A stretch of 22,082 nt of DNA from a virus. Positions within the stretch are counted from its first letter, which is position 1; each line of letters starts with the position of its first letter. The stretch lies in the IMG/VR virus record IMGVR_UViG_3300022200_000735, positions 1-22,082 of that record; one strand, written 5' to 3'. Of the stretch, positions 7,808-15,228 are shown in pieces. The position numbers and the translations under genes are program-made. The notes beneath the pieces were generated by a model, which searched no databases, was not told the DNA's origin, and saw only the letters and a program-made list of their open reading frames with translations.

Positions 7808-9243
7808 TATCTATTGCTCACAGATTGAGTCTCAACGTCAACAGCCATAACATTGCTCCAAGTGCCAGTTGGTACTATTTTAAACCTATGATAGCGACCT
7901 ACAGACCTTAACGGCACTCTGTTTTCAGTACTAGCGGGTAATTGGCTACCAAATACAACATCTGCATCTAATCGGTTACGTGATGCCACCGCAACGCTTG
8001 CAGAACCACCATCTACCTGTGGATAAGCTAGTTTTGCAATGCTTTGCATACCGTCTTGTATGTCACCCGTAATAATTTCTGAGGGCATAGGCGTGCCACC
8101 AAACAAGATAATTTTATCGTTACGCACACCCGATAAGATAGCTTTGCCACCCGCCCATAATCGAGAATCTAATGATGCAGGAACACTCTCTATGCCACCA
8201 TATATGTTTAGTTGCTCAAGTGTCGTACCTGTTGTCGTGCTTGGCGCAATATAGTTGCAAGTCGTTACACCGTGCGACCAACCGTTGACCTTCCAGTTAT
8301 ATATTAAAAAGGATAAAAACCCACTCGTATTAGGGTAAACCCATATAACAATTTGTCTCTCAGGGTCGATAGTGGCGCTCATTTGATTTAATGTGATTTC
8401 TACTACGTCATTAAAGAACCATCTGTCTACCTTTTCGCTACCAATGCTCATAATAGCCGTGCCATCGCAGACATAAAACCCGTCAGATGATAAGAAATAA
8501 GTCTTATTCTCATATTGAGCAACGGAGTTTGGCTCGTAGCAACCAAGGGTTTTAGAAAGTGTGTCAAACTGAAAGAATAATGGTGCGCCAATGTATGACA
8601 TACGCACAACAGATTTTTCAAGCAGGACTAATCCAAACTCACCGCCCGTAATAGCTTGTATATTTCCACCGTCAGGTATTACTTGGAAGTCTGATTGTGA
8701 TGTTGCCCCCGCAGTCCAAAGTGTTTCATTGTTAATATCTGACCAATAAATTTTATTTGGCTCGCTCGTATTTCGACTTGCAACAACAAAGTCACGCACA
8801 ACCGTCACATAAGACGCAACAGGAGCATCGGCTGATAAGTCAGCCCAATTAGTAGACGTTCCAATTACCCACGACTGTAGCTTGTTTTGACCGTTAGCCC
8901 CAATTAAGGTGTTGCCAAACTGTATAAAGTTCCATCGTGTTGTTGATACATAGTCAGTCAGAACTGTAGCCACTAAGTACGAAACATTATCTAAGTCTAA
9001 ATTGTTAGCATTAAACTTGTAGATTCTATTTTCGCTCGCTGCGAACAATTGAACCGTGTCACCGAACTTGCCCGCAATGGTTGTCAGCAATGGCTGTGAG
9101 GCAGAGTTTGAAAAGTCTGTTACGGTTGGGAATGGCCCATACCCCGATTGTTTTGGGAATACATTAAATGCTTCTTGTAGCGCACCCGTTAACCCTGGCT
9201 GGTCTGGTAGCCACTCACCTAGAACTAACCGTTTCGTAGCCAT
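7807..9243 (-). CDS. Tail nozzle / hub-like protein (beta-propeller type)
   Basis: I place the start at ATG 9243 (MATKRLVLGEWLPD), since AAGGGA lies at good spacing; a frame extension to 9273 lacks that support. The protein is 478 residues and strongly beta-rich, with blade-like stretches each holding an aromatic/Asp pattern: VQLFAASENRIYKF, FIQFGNTLIGANG, VVRDFVVASRN, NKIYWSDINNETLW, GEFGLVLLEKSVVRMSY, NKTYFLSSDGFYV. This resembles the propeller-containing nozzle/hub proteins of short-tailed phages (P22 gp10 and its functional counterparts), which plug the tail channel below the adaptor. The C-terminal region (RYHRFKIVPTGTWSNVMAV) is a typical final strand pair in these proteins. It overlaps the preceding repeat protein by 19 bases. 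The class is a fair inference, not a firm homology call. Confidence 0.7.
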   Translation of the reverse strand: MATKRLVLGEWLPDQPGLTGALQEAFNVFPKQSGYGPFPTVTDFSNSASQPLLTTIAGKFGDTVQLFAASENRIYKFNANNLDLDNVSYLVATVLTDYVSTTRWNFIQFGNTLIGANGQNKLQSWVIGTSTNWADLSADAPVASYVTVVRDFVVASRNTSEPNKIYWSDINNETLWTAGATSQSDFQVIPDGGNIQAITGGEFGLVLLEKSVVRMSYIGAPLFFQFDTLSKTLGCYEPNSVAQYENKTYFLSSDGFYVCDGTAIMSIGSEKVDRWFFNDVVEITLNQMSATIDPERQIVIWVYPNTSGFLSFLIYNWKVNGWSHGVTTCNYIAPSTTTGTTLEQLNIYGGIESVPASLDSRLWAGGKAILSGVRNDKIILFGGTPMPSEIITGDIQDGMQSIAKLAYPQVDGGSASVAVASRNRLDADVVFGSQLPASTENRVPLRSVGRYHRFKIVPTGTWSNVMAVDVETQSVSNR

Positions 9244-9818
9244 ATATTTGTCCCTTGTGGCAGTACAGACCAATTTTCGCCAATTAACTCAATGTCAACA
9301 ATGTAACTAGCATTACCATCTATGTTAGCAGATGTAAAGGTGGTTCTCTGAACAAACAAATCAACAGTTGCCAAACCTTCTAAGTCTGCAAATGCTGAAT
9401 AAATAGCAACAGACGAAAAATCAACATCAGCCTCGCCAATAACAGAGCTAGAAACTAAGCGTAATCGAATAGCAGAACCGTCTGTTGTAGCGTCACCAGT
9501 AATAGATGCGTCTGTAAAGGTGAACCTATTTGCATCAATATTGACAATTGCAACACTCGTAACGCTTGCAGATGCCATTGCTGTTTTTAATAGCTCAATG
9601 TCAACTTGAGCATCACCAAACACAGACAGGTCAACAAACACTAAACGGTTTGCATTGAGATTGACAGTAGCAACACAATCAATATTGGCAGATGAAAAGA
9701 ATAGACCAATTGTGTCAAGATTAACTGTCGCTAAACCGTTAGCAGAACCCGCAGCGGTTTTATCATCCCTATTAGACGTTGAAAGAGGTAATTCTGACAG
9801 CGCAGAGAATCCTAACAT
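9225..9818 (-). CDS. Tail-associated protein with eight 20-residue repeats
   Basis: A 197-residue protein. The opening MLGFSALSELPLS is, from memory, a common start of short phage virion proteins. Residues 24 to about 177 are built from eight 20-residue units with no indel: an alanine recurs at positions 30, 50, 70, 90, 110, 130, 150 and 170, each in the setting x-I-x-G-x-A-x-V-x-h, with a hydrophobic pair about ten residues later. The strict phase suggests a stacked beta structure, such as a solenoid or parallel beta fibre, rather than a globular enzyme. The C-terminal ENWSVLPQGTNIWLRNG, with its Trp pair, may cap it. GGGGG lies just before the ATG at 9818, one base after the previous stop. 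Function is unknown; position among fibre genes implies a virion role. Confidence 0.7.
   Translation of the reverse strand: MLGFSALSELPLSTSNRDDKTAAGSANGLATVNLDTIGLFFSSANIDCVATVNLNANRLVFVDLSVFGDAQVDIELLKTAMASASVTSVAIVNIDANRFTFTDASITGDATTDGSAIRLRLVSSSVIGEADVDFSSVAIYSAFADLEGLATVDLFVQRTTFTSANIDGNASYIVDIELIGENWSVLPQGTNIWLRNG
9288..9749 (-). repeat. Eight tandem 60-base coding repeats (20-residue protein repeat)
   Basis: Codons 24 to about 177 of the 197-residue tail protein. Units read GSANGLATVNLDTIGLFFSS, ANIDCVATVNLNANRLVFVD, LSVFGDAQVDIELLKTAMAS, ASVTSVAIVNIDANRFTFTD, ASITGDATTDGSAIRLRLVS, SSVIGEADVDFSSVAIYSAF, ADLEGLATVDLFVQRTTFTS, and a partial last unit ANIDGNASYIVDIE. The DNA copies have diverged, but the 20-codon phase is exact. 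Confidence 0.85.
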
Positions 9819-9819
9819 A

Positions 9820-10137
9820 TTACCCCCAAACGCGCATTGGGTATGGCTGTGGGTCGATAGAGAATGGCTCTAGTGGCTCTGAGTTTTCGTTACCGACAAC
9901 ACGCACGTTTACAAACCAACCTTCATATGGCACGGGTTCAGGAGGGTTCTCAGGGTCAACGATTTCCTGTGGCTCGTATATCACACCGATTGTGTCGATG
10001 TTTTGGTAATTAGCAACCTCATAACCCTCAACAGCTTCCACACCATTTTCAGGGTCAGCTTCTACTGCGCCTTCAATACGGTATAAGACTGTGCGTGATT
10101 CGGCTTCGTCTGTGAATTTTAGATATAGGTCGGTCAT
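9820..10137 (-). CDS. Small acidic tail accessory protein, function unknown
   Basis: A 105-residue acidic protein. It opens MTDLYLKFTDEAESRTVLY, a pattern I recall from many short proteins next to phage fibre genes. The centre is Glu/Pro/Val-rich (DPENPPEPVPYEGWFVNVRV) and the end is PFSIDPQPYPMRVWG. No motif or membrane segment is visible. An AAAGGA ribosome binding site stands seven bases before the ATG. It sits between a fibre gene with carbohydrate-binding-like modules and the 20-residue repeat protein, so an assembly factor or small structural part of the tail is plausible. The gene is real by spacing and codon pattern; function cannot be given. Confidence 0.65.
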   Translation of the reverse strand: MTDLYLKFTDEAESRTVLYRIEGAVEADPENGVEAVEGYEVANYQNIDTIGVIYEPQEIVDPENPPEPVPYEGWFVNVRVVGNENSEPLEPFSIDPQPYPMRVWG

Positions 10138-10147
10138 TTTGTTTCCT

Positions 10148-11962
10148 TTAACTTGTGAGGGCTTGAAGTTGAGTGTTGGTTAAGCGTTGGGGATAGTAGG
10201 CTATTTTACTAATGCACCCAGTAAGCCTCTGGCCATATCCAACAGACAAATCACCAATTGTGAGACGATTTACGCCACTAGGTAAAATACCGAACGTATC
10301 TGTTTTAATAGTCCCGCCATTAAATGATGCAGCAAAATCATTAACTTTATACCCAAAAGATGATTTGTAACTTACACCTGATTGTGGCACAAACCCCGCA
10401 GACAAACCTGCTTGGTCAACTGCCCCCGAGCGGGTGTAATAAAAAATATTGCCATTTGTAAATTGAGGGGCATAAAAAGCATTGCTACTTGTGCCGTCAC
10501 TAATGCCAGTAGCATTATTTCCACCTGCTTGCAATGAAATGGGTCTAGCTTCAACATAAATGCTCCCCTCATCAGCCCGATACCAATCACTAAAGTTCGT
10601 CCCCGTCATGCTCGCAGAATCAGCAGACCGTGTGACTTGTGAGGCTTGAGTTTTTACGTAAGAGGTCGGGAATGCACCCGCTTCAAGCTGTGCGCCCCAT
10701 ATGTAGATGCCTGAGTAGCCATCGCCTGTGACATTGAAAGCCCCTTTTGCATCGCTAACCCCTATTCCCCAAGCTGCATTTGAAGCCTCTGTTGAAGAAA
10801 AACTAACTGTAATTTTGTAAATTCCATTACCAACGTTGACAACAGTTAAAATGCCTGTTGCGGTACTGCCAGATAGAATTTGAGTCGATCCGTCAGTTAA
10901 ATCAACATAATAAACACCATAATTAGCGGAACTATAATGGTATAGCCAAATAACAGATTTATTTTGTTTTTTAGCAAAGACTGTAAATGACCTTGACGCT
11001 CCTCCAGAGGTATTTGATTGATATAAATAAGAAACCGATGACGTGCTTGGGATAAGCAAATCCATCGTTAAAGCACCGTCAGGGGCAACAACTGTATTAG
11101 CTGTTACCGTAGAGCTAACCTTAGACCAACTAGCATCCCCAAAATCTTCAGAGTACAACAACAAATTAGTCCTCTGCTCCTCCACCAACAACCCCAAAGA
11201 CTCCCCCGTTACAGGGTCATGGTCAAACCTTGCTGAGTTTGCAGGGGCTGTGAGTAGGGTAGGGATATAGTTGGTGATGGGCTGGGTAGTGGTTGGGGTG
11301 TAGGCTGTGACTGTATCACGGGCTTCTAATTGAGCGCCCCAAAGGTACACGCCATCTGTTCCGTTACCAGAAAAAGTAGCTGTGTCTACAGTTTCATAAA
11401 AATACAACCAAAATGATGTATGCGCAGACGTTAAAGAAACAGACACCCTATAAAACCCGTTGGCTTCGGCTGTGACGGTTGTTTGACCTGAAAAATCAGC
11501 ACCTAACCCCGCAGTAGGATTAAAACTAGCAGAGCCATCTGTTAAATCAATCTGTACGTTACCAGCTGTACCACCCAAAAAGTAAAACATTGCAAAGTTA
11601 TAACCCCCACCCTTTAGGTAGAAAGACATATTGTTATTTCCACTTAAAGTTGCTGGAAATGACCTGTATATTCTGTGGCTCGATAAAACAGCGTTGGGTA
11701 TAACCAAGTCCGCAGTTGTTGTCCCATCAGGAGCAGTTGTGCTATTAGCTGTAACAGTAGTACTGCCTTTTGCCCAAATAGCGTTGTCAAACTCCTGACT
11801 ATAAATAAACAAATTCTCCTCAGCCTTCGTAACCGTTTTCCCATCATAATAAGTCGCAGTCGATGCACGAGAATAAGTGATACGAGGGTCTAACTTCTTT
11901 GTCAGCGCAAAGGAAAGATTGAGCGAGGGGTTAATGATTGGGTAATTCTGTGAAATAGACAT
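10148..11962 (-). CDS. Tail/head fibre protein with two carbohydrate-binding-like modules and a LamG-like end
   Basis: A 604-residue protein. Residues 1-49 (LDPRITYSRASTATYYDG) are the conserved start seen in phage spike/fibre proteins. Two related modules follow: about 50-221 (opens NLFIYSQEFDNAIWAKGS, closes GVYLWGAQLEARD) and 266-437 (opens NLLLYSEDFGDASWSKVS, closes GIYIWGAQLEAGA). They are joined by ARFDHDPVTGESLGLLVEE, a linker also typical of these fibres. Residues about 455-604 resemble a LamG/concanavalin-like beta sandwich (GSIYVEARPISLQAGG, NRLTIGDLSVGYGQRLTGCI, YYPQRLTNTQLQAL). Such domains usually bind glycans, so host-surface recognition is the likely role. AAGGAA precedes the ATG. 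The preceding gene has a third copy of the module. Fibre class is well supported; the ligand is unknown. Confidence 0.8.
   Translation of the reverse strand: MSISQNYPIINPSLNLSFALTKKLDPRITYSRASTATYYDGKTVTKAEENLFIYSQEFDNAIWAKGSTTVTANSTTAPDGTTTADLVIPNAVLSSHRIYRSFPATLSGNNNMSFYLKGGGYNFAMFYFLGGTAGNVQIDLTDGSASFNPTAGLGADFSGQTTVTAEANGFYRVSVSLTSAHTSFWLYFYETVDTATFSGNGTDGVYLWGAQLEARDTVTAYTPTTTQPITNYIPTLLTAPANSARFDHDPVTGESLGLLVEEQRTNLLLYSEDFGDASWSKVSSTVTANTVVAPDGALTMDLLIPSTSSVSYLYQSNTSGGASRSFTVFAKKQNKSVIWLYHYSSANYGVYYVDLTDGSTQILSGSTATGILTVVNVGNGIYKITVSFSSTEASNAAWGIGVSDAKGAFNVTGDGYSGIYIWGAQLEAGAFPTSYVKTQASQVTRSADSASMTGTNFSDWYRADEGSIYVEARPISLQAGGNNATGISDGTSSNAFYAPQFTNGNIFYYTRSGAVDQAGLSAGFVPQSGVSYKSSFGYKVNDFAASFNGGTIKTDTFGILPSGVNRLTIGDLSVGYGQRLTGCISKIAYYPQRLTNTQLQALTS
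10652..11167 (-). repeat. Fibre module copy C (second copy in the 604-residue protein)
   Basis: Encodes residues about 266-437. It shares the opening NL-x-x-YSEDF, the VTANTVVAPDGALTMDLL segment and the IWGAQLEAGA close with the other two copies. Similarity is clear in protein and patchy in DNA, as at the GCGCCCCA block near 10690. Confidence 0.75.
11300..11815 (-). repeat. Fibre module copy B (first copy in the 604-residue protein)
   Basis: Encodes residues about 50-221. Shared landmarks are NLFIYSQEFDNAIWAK, TVTANSTTAPDGTTTADL, a central LTDGSASFNPTAGL and the YLWGAQLEA close. The DNA near 11330 (AATTGAGCGCCCCAAAGGTA) is nearly identical to that near 12208 in copy A. Confidence 0.75.
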
Positions 11963-11972
11963 TATGTATTCC

Positions 11973-13232
11973 TTATGCGAGTGTCAGCGTAGCACTACGA
12001 ACCGTACCGTCTGAGCCTTTTACTTTGACTACTAGAGATGTATCTGAGGCTAGTTCAAAAGTCATGTCAGCATTACGTGCAGGGGTCATTGAAGCCAACA
12101 AAGGTAACGCTAAACCATTAGGCGATTCAAGTGGTGCGGCATATGCTGTGGTAACTGCTGTAGCTACGGTTTTGAGGTAGGGTTGTGGTGTTGCAGAGGC
12201 TGTTAATTGAGCACCCCAAAGGTACGCACCTGAAGTGCCATCACCTGTGTATGTGTTAACAACTGCTGCCGCTACGTTATTTATAAAAAGCGTAAACCCT
12301 GCACCACTTGCACTAGAGGTCGCTGTTGCTGTAATAGTACAGCGATAAATATCATTACCAATAAGTGTTATTGTGGCATCAGTTAATCCAGCAGCAGGGT
12401 TAAATGTTCCGCTTTCTAAATCAAAAACCGCAAATGCAGTAGCTCCAAAAGCAAGACTACTTAATACCAAAGCTAAATATTGACGCTCGCCTTTTTTTGC
12501 ATAAAAGCTAGAGGTGTAGCTTGTTCCGCTAATATATGAGTAATTCCCTGAATAAATATAATGATGCCCACCTGCTGCGGTTTCTACTAATTTATCCATT
12601 GTTAAAGTACCGTCAGGAGCAACAATTGCATTGGCGGTTATGGTTGTACCATTTTTAACCCAATAAGCATTAGTTAAATCTTCTGTGTAAGTCACCAAAT
12701 TTGTAGCCCCGCCCCGCAACACAGCACTAGACCCTGCTAAAAACTGCTCTGCATTTACGATACCTGTGTTTACAGCATCTGTTGACACTTGAGCGGCTAA
12801 ACTTTGTATATCTAGCCCTGCTAAAGTCCCACCTTCAATGACTACGCTTTCTAAGTCTTGATAAGCTAATGAGCCAAGGTATTGATTCAACGGAATCTCG
12901 TTTGGGGCTGTGCCGATATCGGCTTGGGATACTGAGCGGTCTGCGGGGTAGGTTACAAATACTTCTTTGTTGCCAACACTAAACGATACCTTTGCACCCG
13001 CATTAGACGATGACAGTACTGTGTCGCGAGTGAGGGTAGATGATGAATAAGTACCTACACCTACCTCCCACTCGGTAGCCACAGCAATATTAACTATTGT
13101 GTAATAACATTGGTTTCCGTTACCGATGGCTGTAAATGCTTGATAGCCACTAACCGCGCCACCAAGCGTAATTGTGCCCGTGCCACTAGTCGTGCTAGAT
13201 TCTTTTACGCGGTCAGCTATCACTAAAGCCAT
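11973..13232 (-). CDS. Tail fibre protein with one carbohydrate-binding-like module
   Basis: A 419-residue protein. Residues 1-100 (MALVIADRVKESSTTSGTGT, ATEWEVGVGTYSSSTLTRD, VFVTYPADRSV) form a conserved phage fibre N-terminal domain, probably the virion anchor. A linker (about 101-177) leads to one copy of the module shared with the next gene: residues 178-356, opening NLVTYTEDLTNAYWVKNG, then APDGTLTMDKLVE, ending AYLWGAQLTASATPQPYL. The last 60 residues (PARNADMTFELASDTSLVVK) form a beta-rich tail and could be a trimerisation end. AAAGGAA gives a strong ribosome binding site for the ATG at 13232. Ten bases separate it from both neighbours. Host-surface binding is inferred from the module type and position. 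Confidence 0.8.
   Translation of the reverse strand: MALVIADRVKESSTTSGTGTITLGGAVSGYQAFTAIGNGNQCYYTIVNIAVATEWEVGVGTYSSSTLTRDTVLSSSNAGAKVSFSVGNKEVFVTYPADRSVSQADIGTAPNEIPLNQYLGSLAYQDLESVVIEGGTLAGLDIQSLAAQVSTDAVNTGIVNAEQFLAGSSAVLRGGATNLVTYTEDLTNAYWVKNGTTITANAIVAPDGTLTMDKLVETAAGGHHYIYSGNYSYISGTSYTSSFYAKKGERQYLALVLSSLAFGATAFAVFDLESGTFNPAAGLTDATITLIGNDIYRCTITATATSSASGAGFTLFINNVAAAVVNTYTGDGTSGAYLWGAQLTASATPQPYLKTVATAVTTAYAAPLESPNGLALPLLASMTPARNADMTFELASDTSLVVKVKGSDGTVRSATLTLA
12165..12701 (-). repeat. Fibre module copy A (in the 419-residue protein)
   Basis: Encodes residues about 178-356. It aligns with copies B and C through the NLVTYTEDLTNAYWVK opening, the TANAIVAPDGTLTMDKL segment, DLESGTFNPAAGL in the middle and the YLWGAQL close. 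Confidence 0.75.
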
Positions 13233-13242
13233 GTCAGTTCCT

Positions 13243-13629
13243 TTAAGCCAATGTTACTGTCAGATTGCCAGCTTCAATCTTTAAGATGTCGCCAGTCTGA
13301 ATGGTTTTGCTATTGTTTAATGCACCGTGATACAAAAGGTTGCCCGATGTAGAGGCGTCATAAATACCAAAGTAAGATACCGTGCCCCAATCACCTGTAG
13401 CTGTTGGGAATGTAATATCTGCGCTTGTGGTTGAAGCACCGTTGCTAGGAGCGCCAAACGTTGCTGATTGACGTGCATACGAGCCACCTGATACTTGAGT
13501 GCCTGTACCCGCATCGGTTGGGTCAGTTGTAAAGAGAGCCACATACACGGTAGCAGGACTTGTAAAGGTCGTGTTACGTAAAGTAGCGTTAATTAGTGCG
13601 TTTTCTAAATAATTCGACATTGCAGCCAT
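13243..13629 (-). CDS. Small beta-rich phage tail protein (family often labelled tail fibre protein)
   Basis: A 128-residue protein that fits a widespread short phage family: SNYLENALINATLRN at the start, then ATVYVALFTTDPTDAGTGT, VSGGSYARQSATFG, ADITFPTATGDWGTVSYFGI, GNLLYHGALNNSKTIQTGD and a final EAGNLTVTLA strand. The family is found next to adaptor and fibre genes and is usually annotated as tail or fibre related, with no proven role. GAGG about ten bases before the ATG at 13629 supports that start over the internal ATG at 13620. It follows the adaptor gene after six bases. The family call is confident; the role is uncertain. Confidence 0.75.
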   Translation of the reverse strand: MAAMSNYLENALINATLRNTTFTSPATVYVALFTTDPTDAGTGTQVSGGSYARQSATFGAPSNGASTTSADITFPTATGDWGTVSYFGIYDASTSGNLLYHGALNNSKTIQTGDILKIEAGNLTVTLA

Positions 13630-13635
13630 GATTTA

Positions 13636-14253
13636 TTACCTCGCTGATACTTTCATTTGTAAAGGGACACCGCTATGCTCAGAAGAGTCATCTGCGGCAG
13701 TTAATGCTGCTAAACCTCGGTCAAACATACTTGCCCATACTTGCGTTCTAGCATCATTCATTAAGTACGGCTCTGCCTCAATTAAAGCACCGTACAAAAT
13801 TAAGTCTGGGCAAGTTGCTAGAAACTCATTACTCGGCACAGTATCGCCAAGGTATTCAGGCGCACCGTAGTAAAGAATTTGTAATGAGTAATCTGAGTCG
13901 GGAATCGGTGCAAACTTAAACTCGTTCGCTAATATTGTATAAAAGATAGGGATGCCAGACTCTTGCACCCGTGCATTGCGGTTAAACAATGAGGGTGACA
14001 TATATTGCAAATCTAATACTGGATTTGTGTTTAGAAATAAAGTACGCAACTCTAAGAAGTCCGTAGGCAATGAAACGGTAGAATCACCGCCTGTTGTGAG
14101 TGTTTCGGCTGACTTGAGCATCTGTCTGATACGCAAGTTTCTACGCAAGCGAACCTCTGCTAGACGAATAAAATCAGGTATGACCGCAGTTAAGTCGCTT
14201 CTAGCTAAGTAATTAGCAATTGTCGTCTTTAGGTCGCTGTAATTGGTTATCAT
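13636..14253 (-). CDS. Head-tail adaptor protein (SU10 adaptor / gp4-like)
   Basis: A 205-residue protein. It opens with the helix expected of this family (YSDLKTTIANYLARSDLTAV), followed by IPDFIRLAEVRLRRNLRIRQ, a basic helix that packs against the portal in related phages. The middle is beta-rich and typical: STVSLPTDFLELRTLFLNT, then FKFAPIPDSDYSLQILYYGA. The C-terminal helices include ATCPDLILYGALIEAEPYLM and DARTQVWASMFDRGLAALTA. Such adaptors form a ring of twelve under the portal and connect it to the nozzle. The start overlaps the glycosyltransferase-like stop as ATGA, so the two are translationally coupled. Family membership is well supported by the ordered motifs. Confidence 0.85.
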   Translation of the reverse strand: MITNYSDLKTTIANYLARSDLTAVIPDFIRLAEVRLRRNLRIRQMLKSAETLTTGGDSTVSLPTDFLELRTLFLNTNPVLDLQYMSPSLFNRNARVQESGIPIFYTILANEFKFAPIPDSDYSLQILYYGAPEYLGDTVPSNEFLATCPDLILYGALIEAEPYLMNDARTQVWASMFDRGLAALTAADDSSEHSGVPLQMKVSAR

Positions 14254-14867
14254 TTAATATCACCCCAGCCGTATTCTTTTGTGCCGATATGCTTAATGTA
14301 CTTTGAAAGCACATGGTCAACATGCGTTTTAATATTAAAATCCTGCGCCTTGATGCAAAAATGCACATCCTCGCCAATTATACTACCTGCATCAGTCCAA
14401 AGTATGTCAAACCACGGCTCGGCAATTTTACTAAACACAGATGTTCTTGTTAATGTCACACCAAAACCAACAGCAGATACTTCCTCTACATAATCTTTTC
14501 CTACGCTATTCACTTTCTTAAACACGGCAGATTCATCTATCATTTCTACATTTAACGCAGTAGGCAAAACAGGCTCTACACGAGTCGTAGCGTTGACCCC
14601 GCATATATCCACACCGTGCGCCAATAAAACCTCATACGTGTCGGCAGGAAAGCGCATATCACTATCAATCCACAAGATTGCTTCAGCACCTGCATCTATC
14701 GCTGTCTTGGCAAGTTTTTCTCGTTGATGAAAGATAAGTGTGCCAGGCATTTGAAACAATAAGACTTCATCGCCCATCTTTGTTTGATACGCTACCAATC
14801 GAGCTAAATCAAAACAAAAGCCCGACATTACTTGGTCACGGCATGGTACGCAGATAGCTAACCTCAT
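14250..14867 (-). CDS. GT-A-type glycosyltransferase-like protein
   Basis: A 205-residue protein with the landmarks of a GT-A fold, family 2-like nucleotide-sugar glycosyltransferase. The first strand is RLAICVPCRD (2-11). REKLAKTAIDAGAEAILWID leads to the metal-binding D68-S-D70. VGFGVTLTRTSVF (133-145) follows, and GEDVHFCIKA (165-174) supplies the E166-D167 pair expected at the acceptor or catalytic site. A late HIG (193-195) could give a third metal ligand. It is shorter than most full GT2 enzymes, though phage versions of this size exist. It sits between capsid-side genes and the adaptor with ATGA overlaps on both sides, so it is made together with head proteins. Substrate and target (capsid, DNA or host glycan) are unknown. 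Confidence 0.75.
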   Translation of the reverse strand: MRLAICVPCRDQVMSGFCFDLARLVAYQTKMGDEVLLFQMPGTLIFHQREKLAKTAIDAGAEAILWIDSDMRFPADTYEVLLAHGVDICGVNATTRVEPVLPTALNVEMIDESAVFKKVNSVGKDYVEEVSAVGFGVTLTRTSVFSKIAEPWFDILWTDAGSIIGEDVHFCIKAQDFNIKTHVDHVLSKYIKHIGTKEYGWGDIK

Positions 14868-15184
14868 ACCGTACCTGGTCTTGTTCTAAAGAATCTGTTA
14901 TCGGGGTTATTTAAGAACATTCTGAAAGCCTTTTCATCAACAACTGCAAAGCCACGCATTACATTCTTTTTATTTAAATCATCTATCACAGTCAACGGTA
15001 ATCTAGCAACGTGAGTTAAGTCGCCCCACTTGTCTTGTGATGACACTTCATTAAACATCTTTTTATTAGACTCAATAATGTGGCTAACGTCTTGCTTGGT
15101 CTCTAATATCAAACCACCATCGCCATCATTGTGAGCAATTGTATGTCTGCCAGCTAGGGCGTCAACATTTAAGTATTTTTTCAT
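14864..15184 (-). CDS. Conserved head-region protein, function unknown
   Basis: A 106-residue protein. The first half includes GRHTIAHNDGDGGLILETKQ and HIIESNKKMFNEVS. The second half has a compact stretch, VARLPLTVIDDLNKKNVMRG, then FAVVDEKAFRMFLNNPDNRF and a basic end FRTRPGTV. I recall the LPLTVIDDLN-to-DNRFFRTRPG arrangement in other aquatic phage genomes beside the capsid gene, without a known role. The ATG at 15184 has no purine-rich ribosome binding site close by: the bases before it form the 3' arm of a hairpin, so translation may be low or structure-dependent. The stop overlaps the next start as ATGA. Confidence 0.7.
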   Translation of the reverse strand: MKKYLNVDALAGRHTIAHNDGDGGLILETKQDVSHIIESNKKMFNEVSSQDKWGDLTHVARLPLTVIDDLNKKNVMRGFAVVDEKAFRMFLNNPDNRFFRTRPGTV

Positions 15185-15190
15185 GTAAAT

Positions 15191-15216
15191 ACGGAGGCGA
15201 GTTTCCCCGCCCCCGT
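15191..15216 (-). other. GC-rich hairpin in the transcript just after the capsid gene
   Basis: On the minus-strand RNA, ACGGGGGCG pairs with CGCCTCCGT over nine positions, one a G-U pair, around an eight-base loop GGGAAACT. On the plus strand that position is a mismatch, so the structure favours the direction of the genes. Only ATTTAC, not a U-run, follows. It may be a partial terminator or a 3'-end protector for the capsid message. Confidence 0.5.
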
Positions 15217-15228
15217 TGTTAGCTTAGA

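Noticed and set aside
7392-7850. A 152-codon plus-strand reading frame
   Set aside because: It is antisense to the jelly-roll tail protein and the end of the nozzle-like gene, and no other evidence supports plus-strand genes here.
9244-9273. Upstream start for the nozzle-like gene
   Set aside because: AAGGGA before the ATG at 9243 and the family-like MATKRLVLGEW start favour the shorter form.
9288-9749. The 60-base periodic stretch as a CRISPR array
   Set aside because: It is fully coding, the units are diverged in DNA, and there are no conserved repeats with unique spacers.
9779-10009. Plus-strand frames across the junction of two tail genes
   Set aside because: They mirror well-supported minus-strand genes and show no ribosome site or domain pattern.
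10652-12701. Repeated fibre modules as a diversity-generating retroelement
   Set aside because: No reverse transcriptase gene, no template-variable pair with adenine-specific changes, and the copies are whole domains rather than short terminal repeats.
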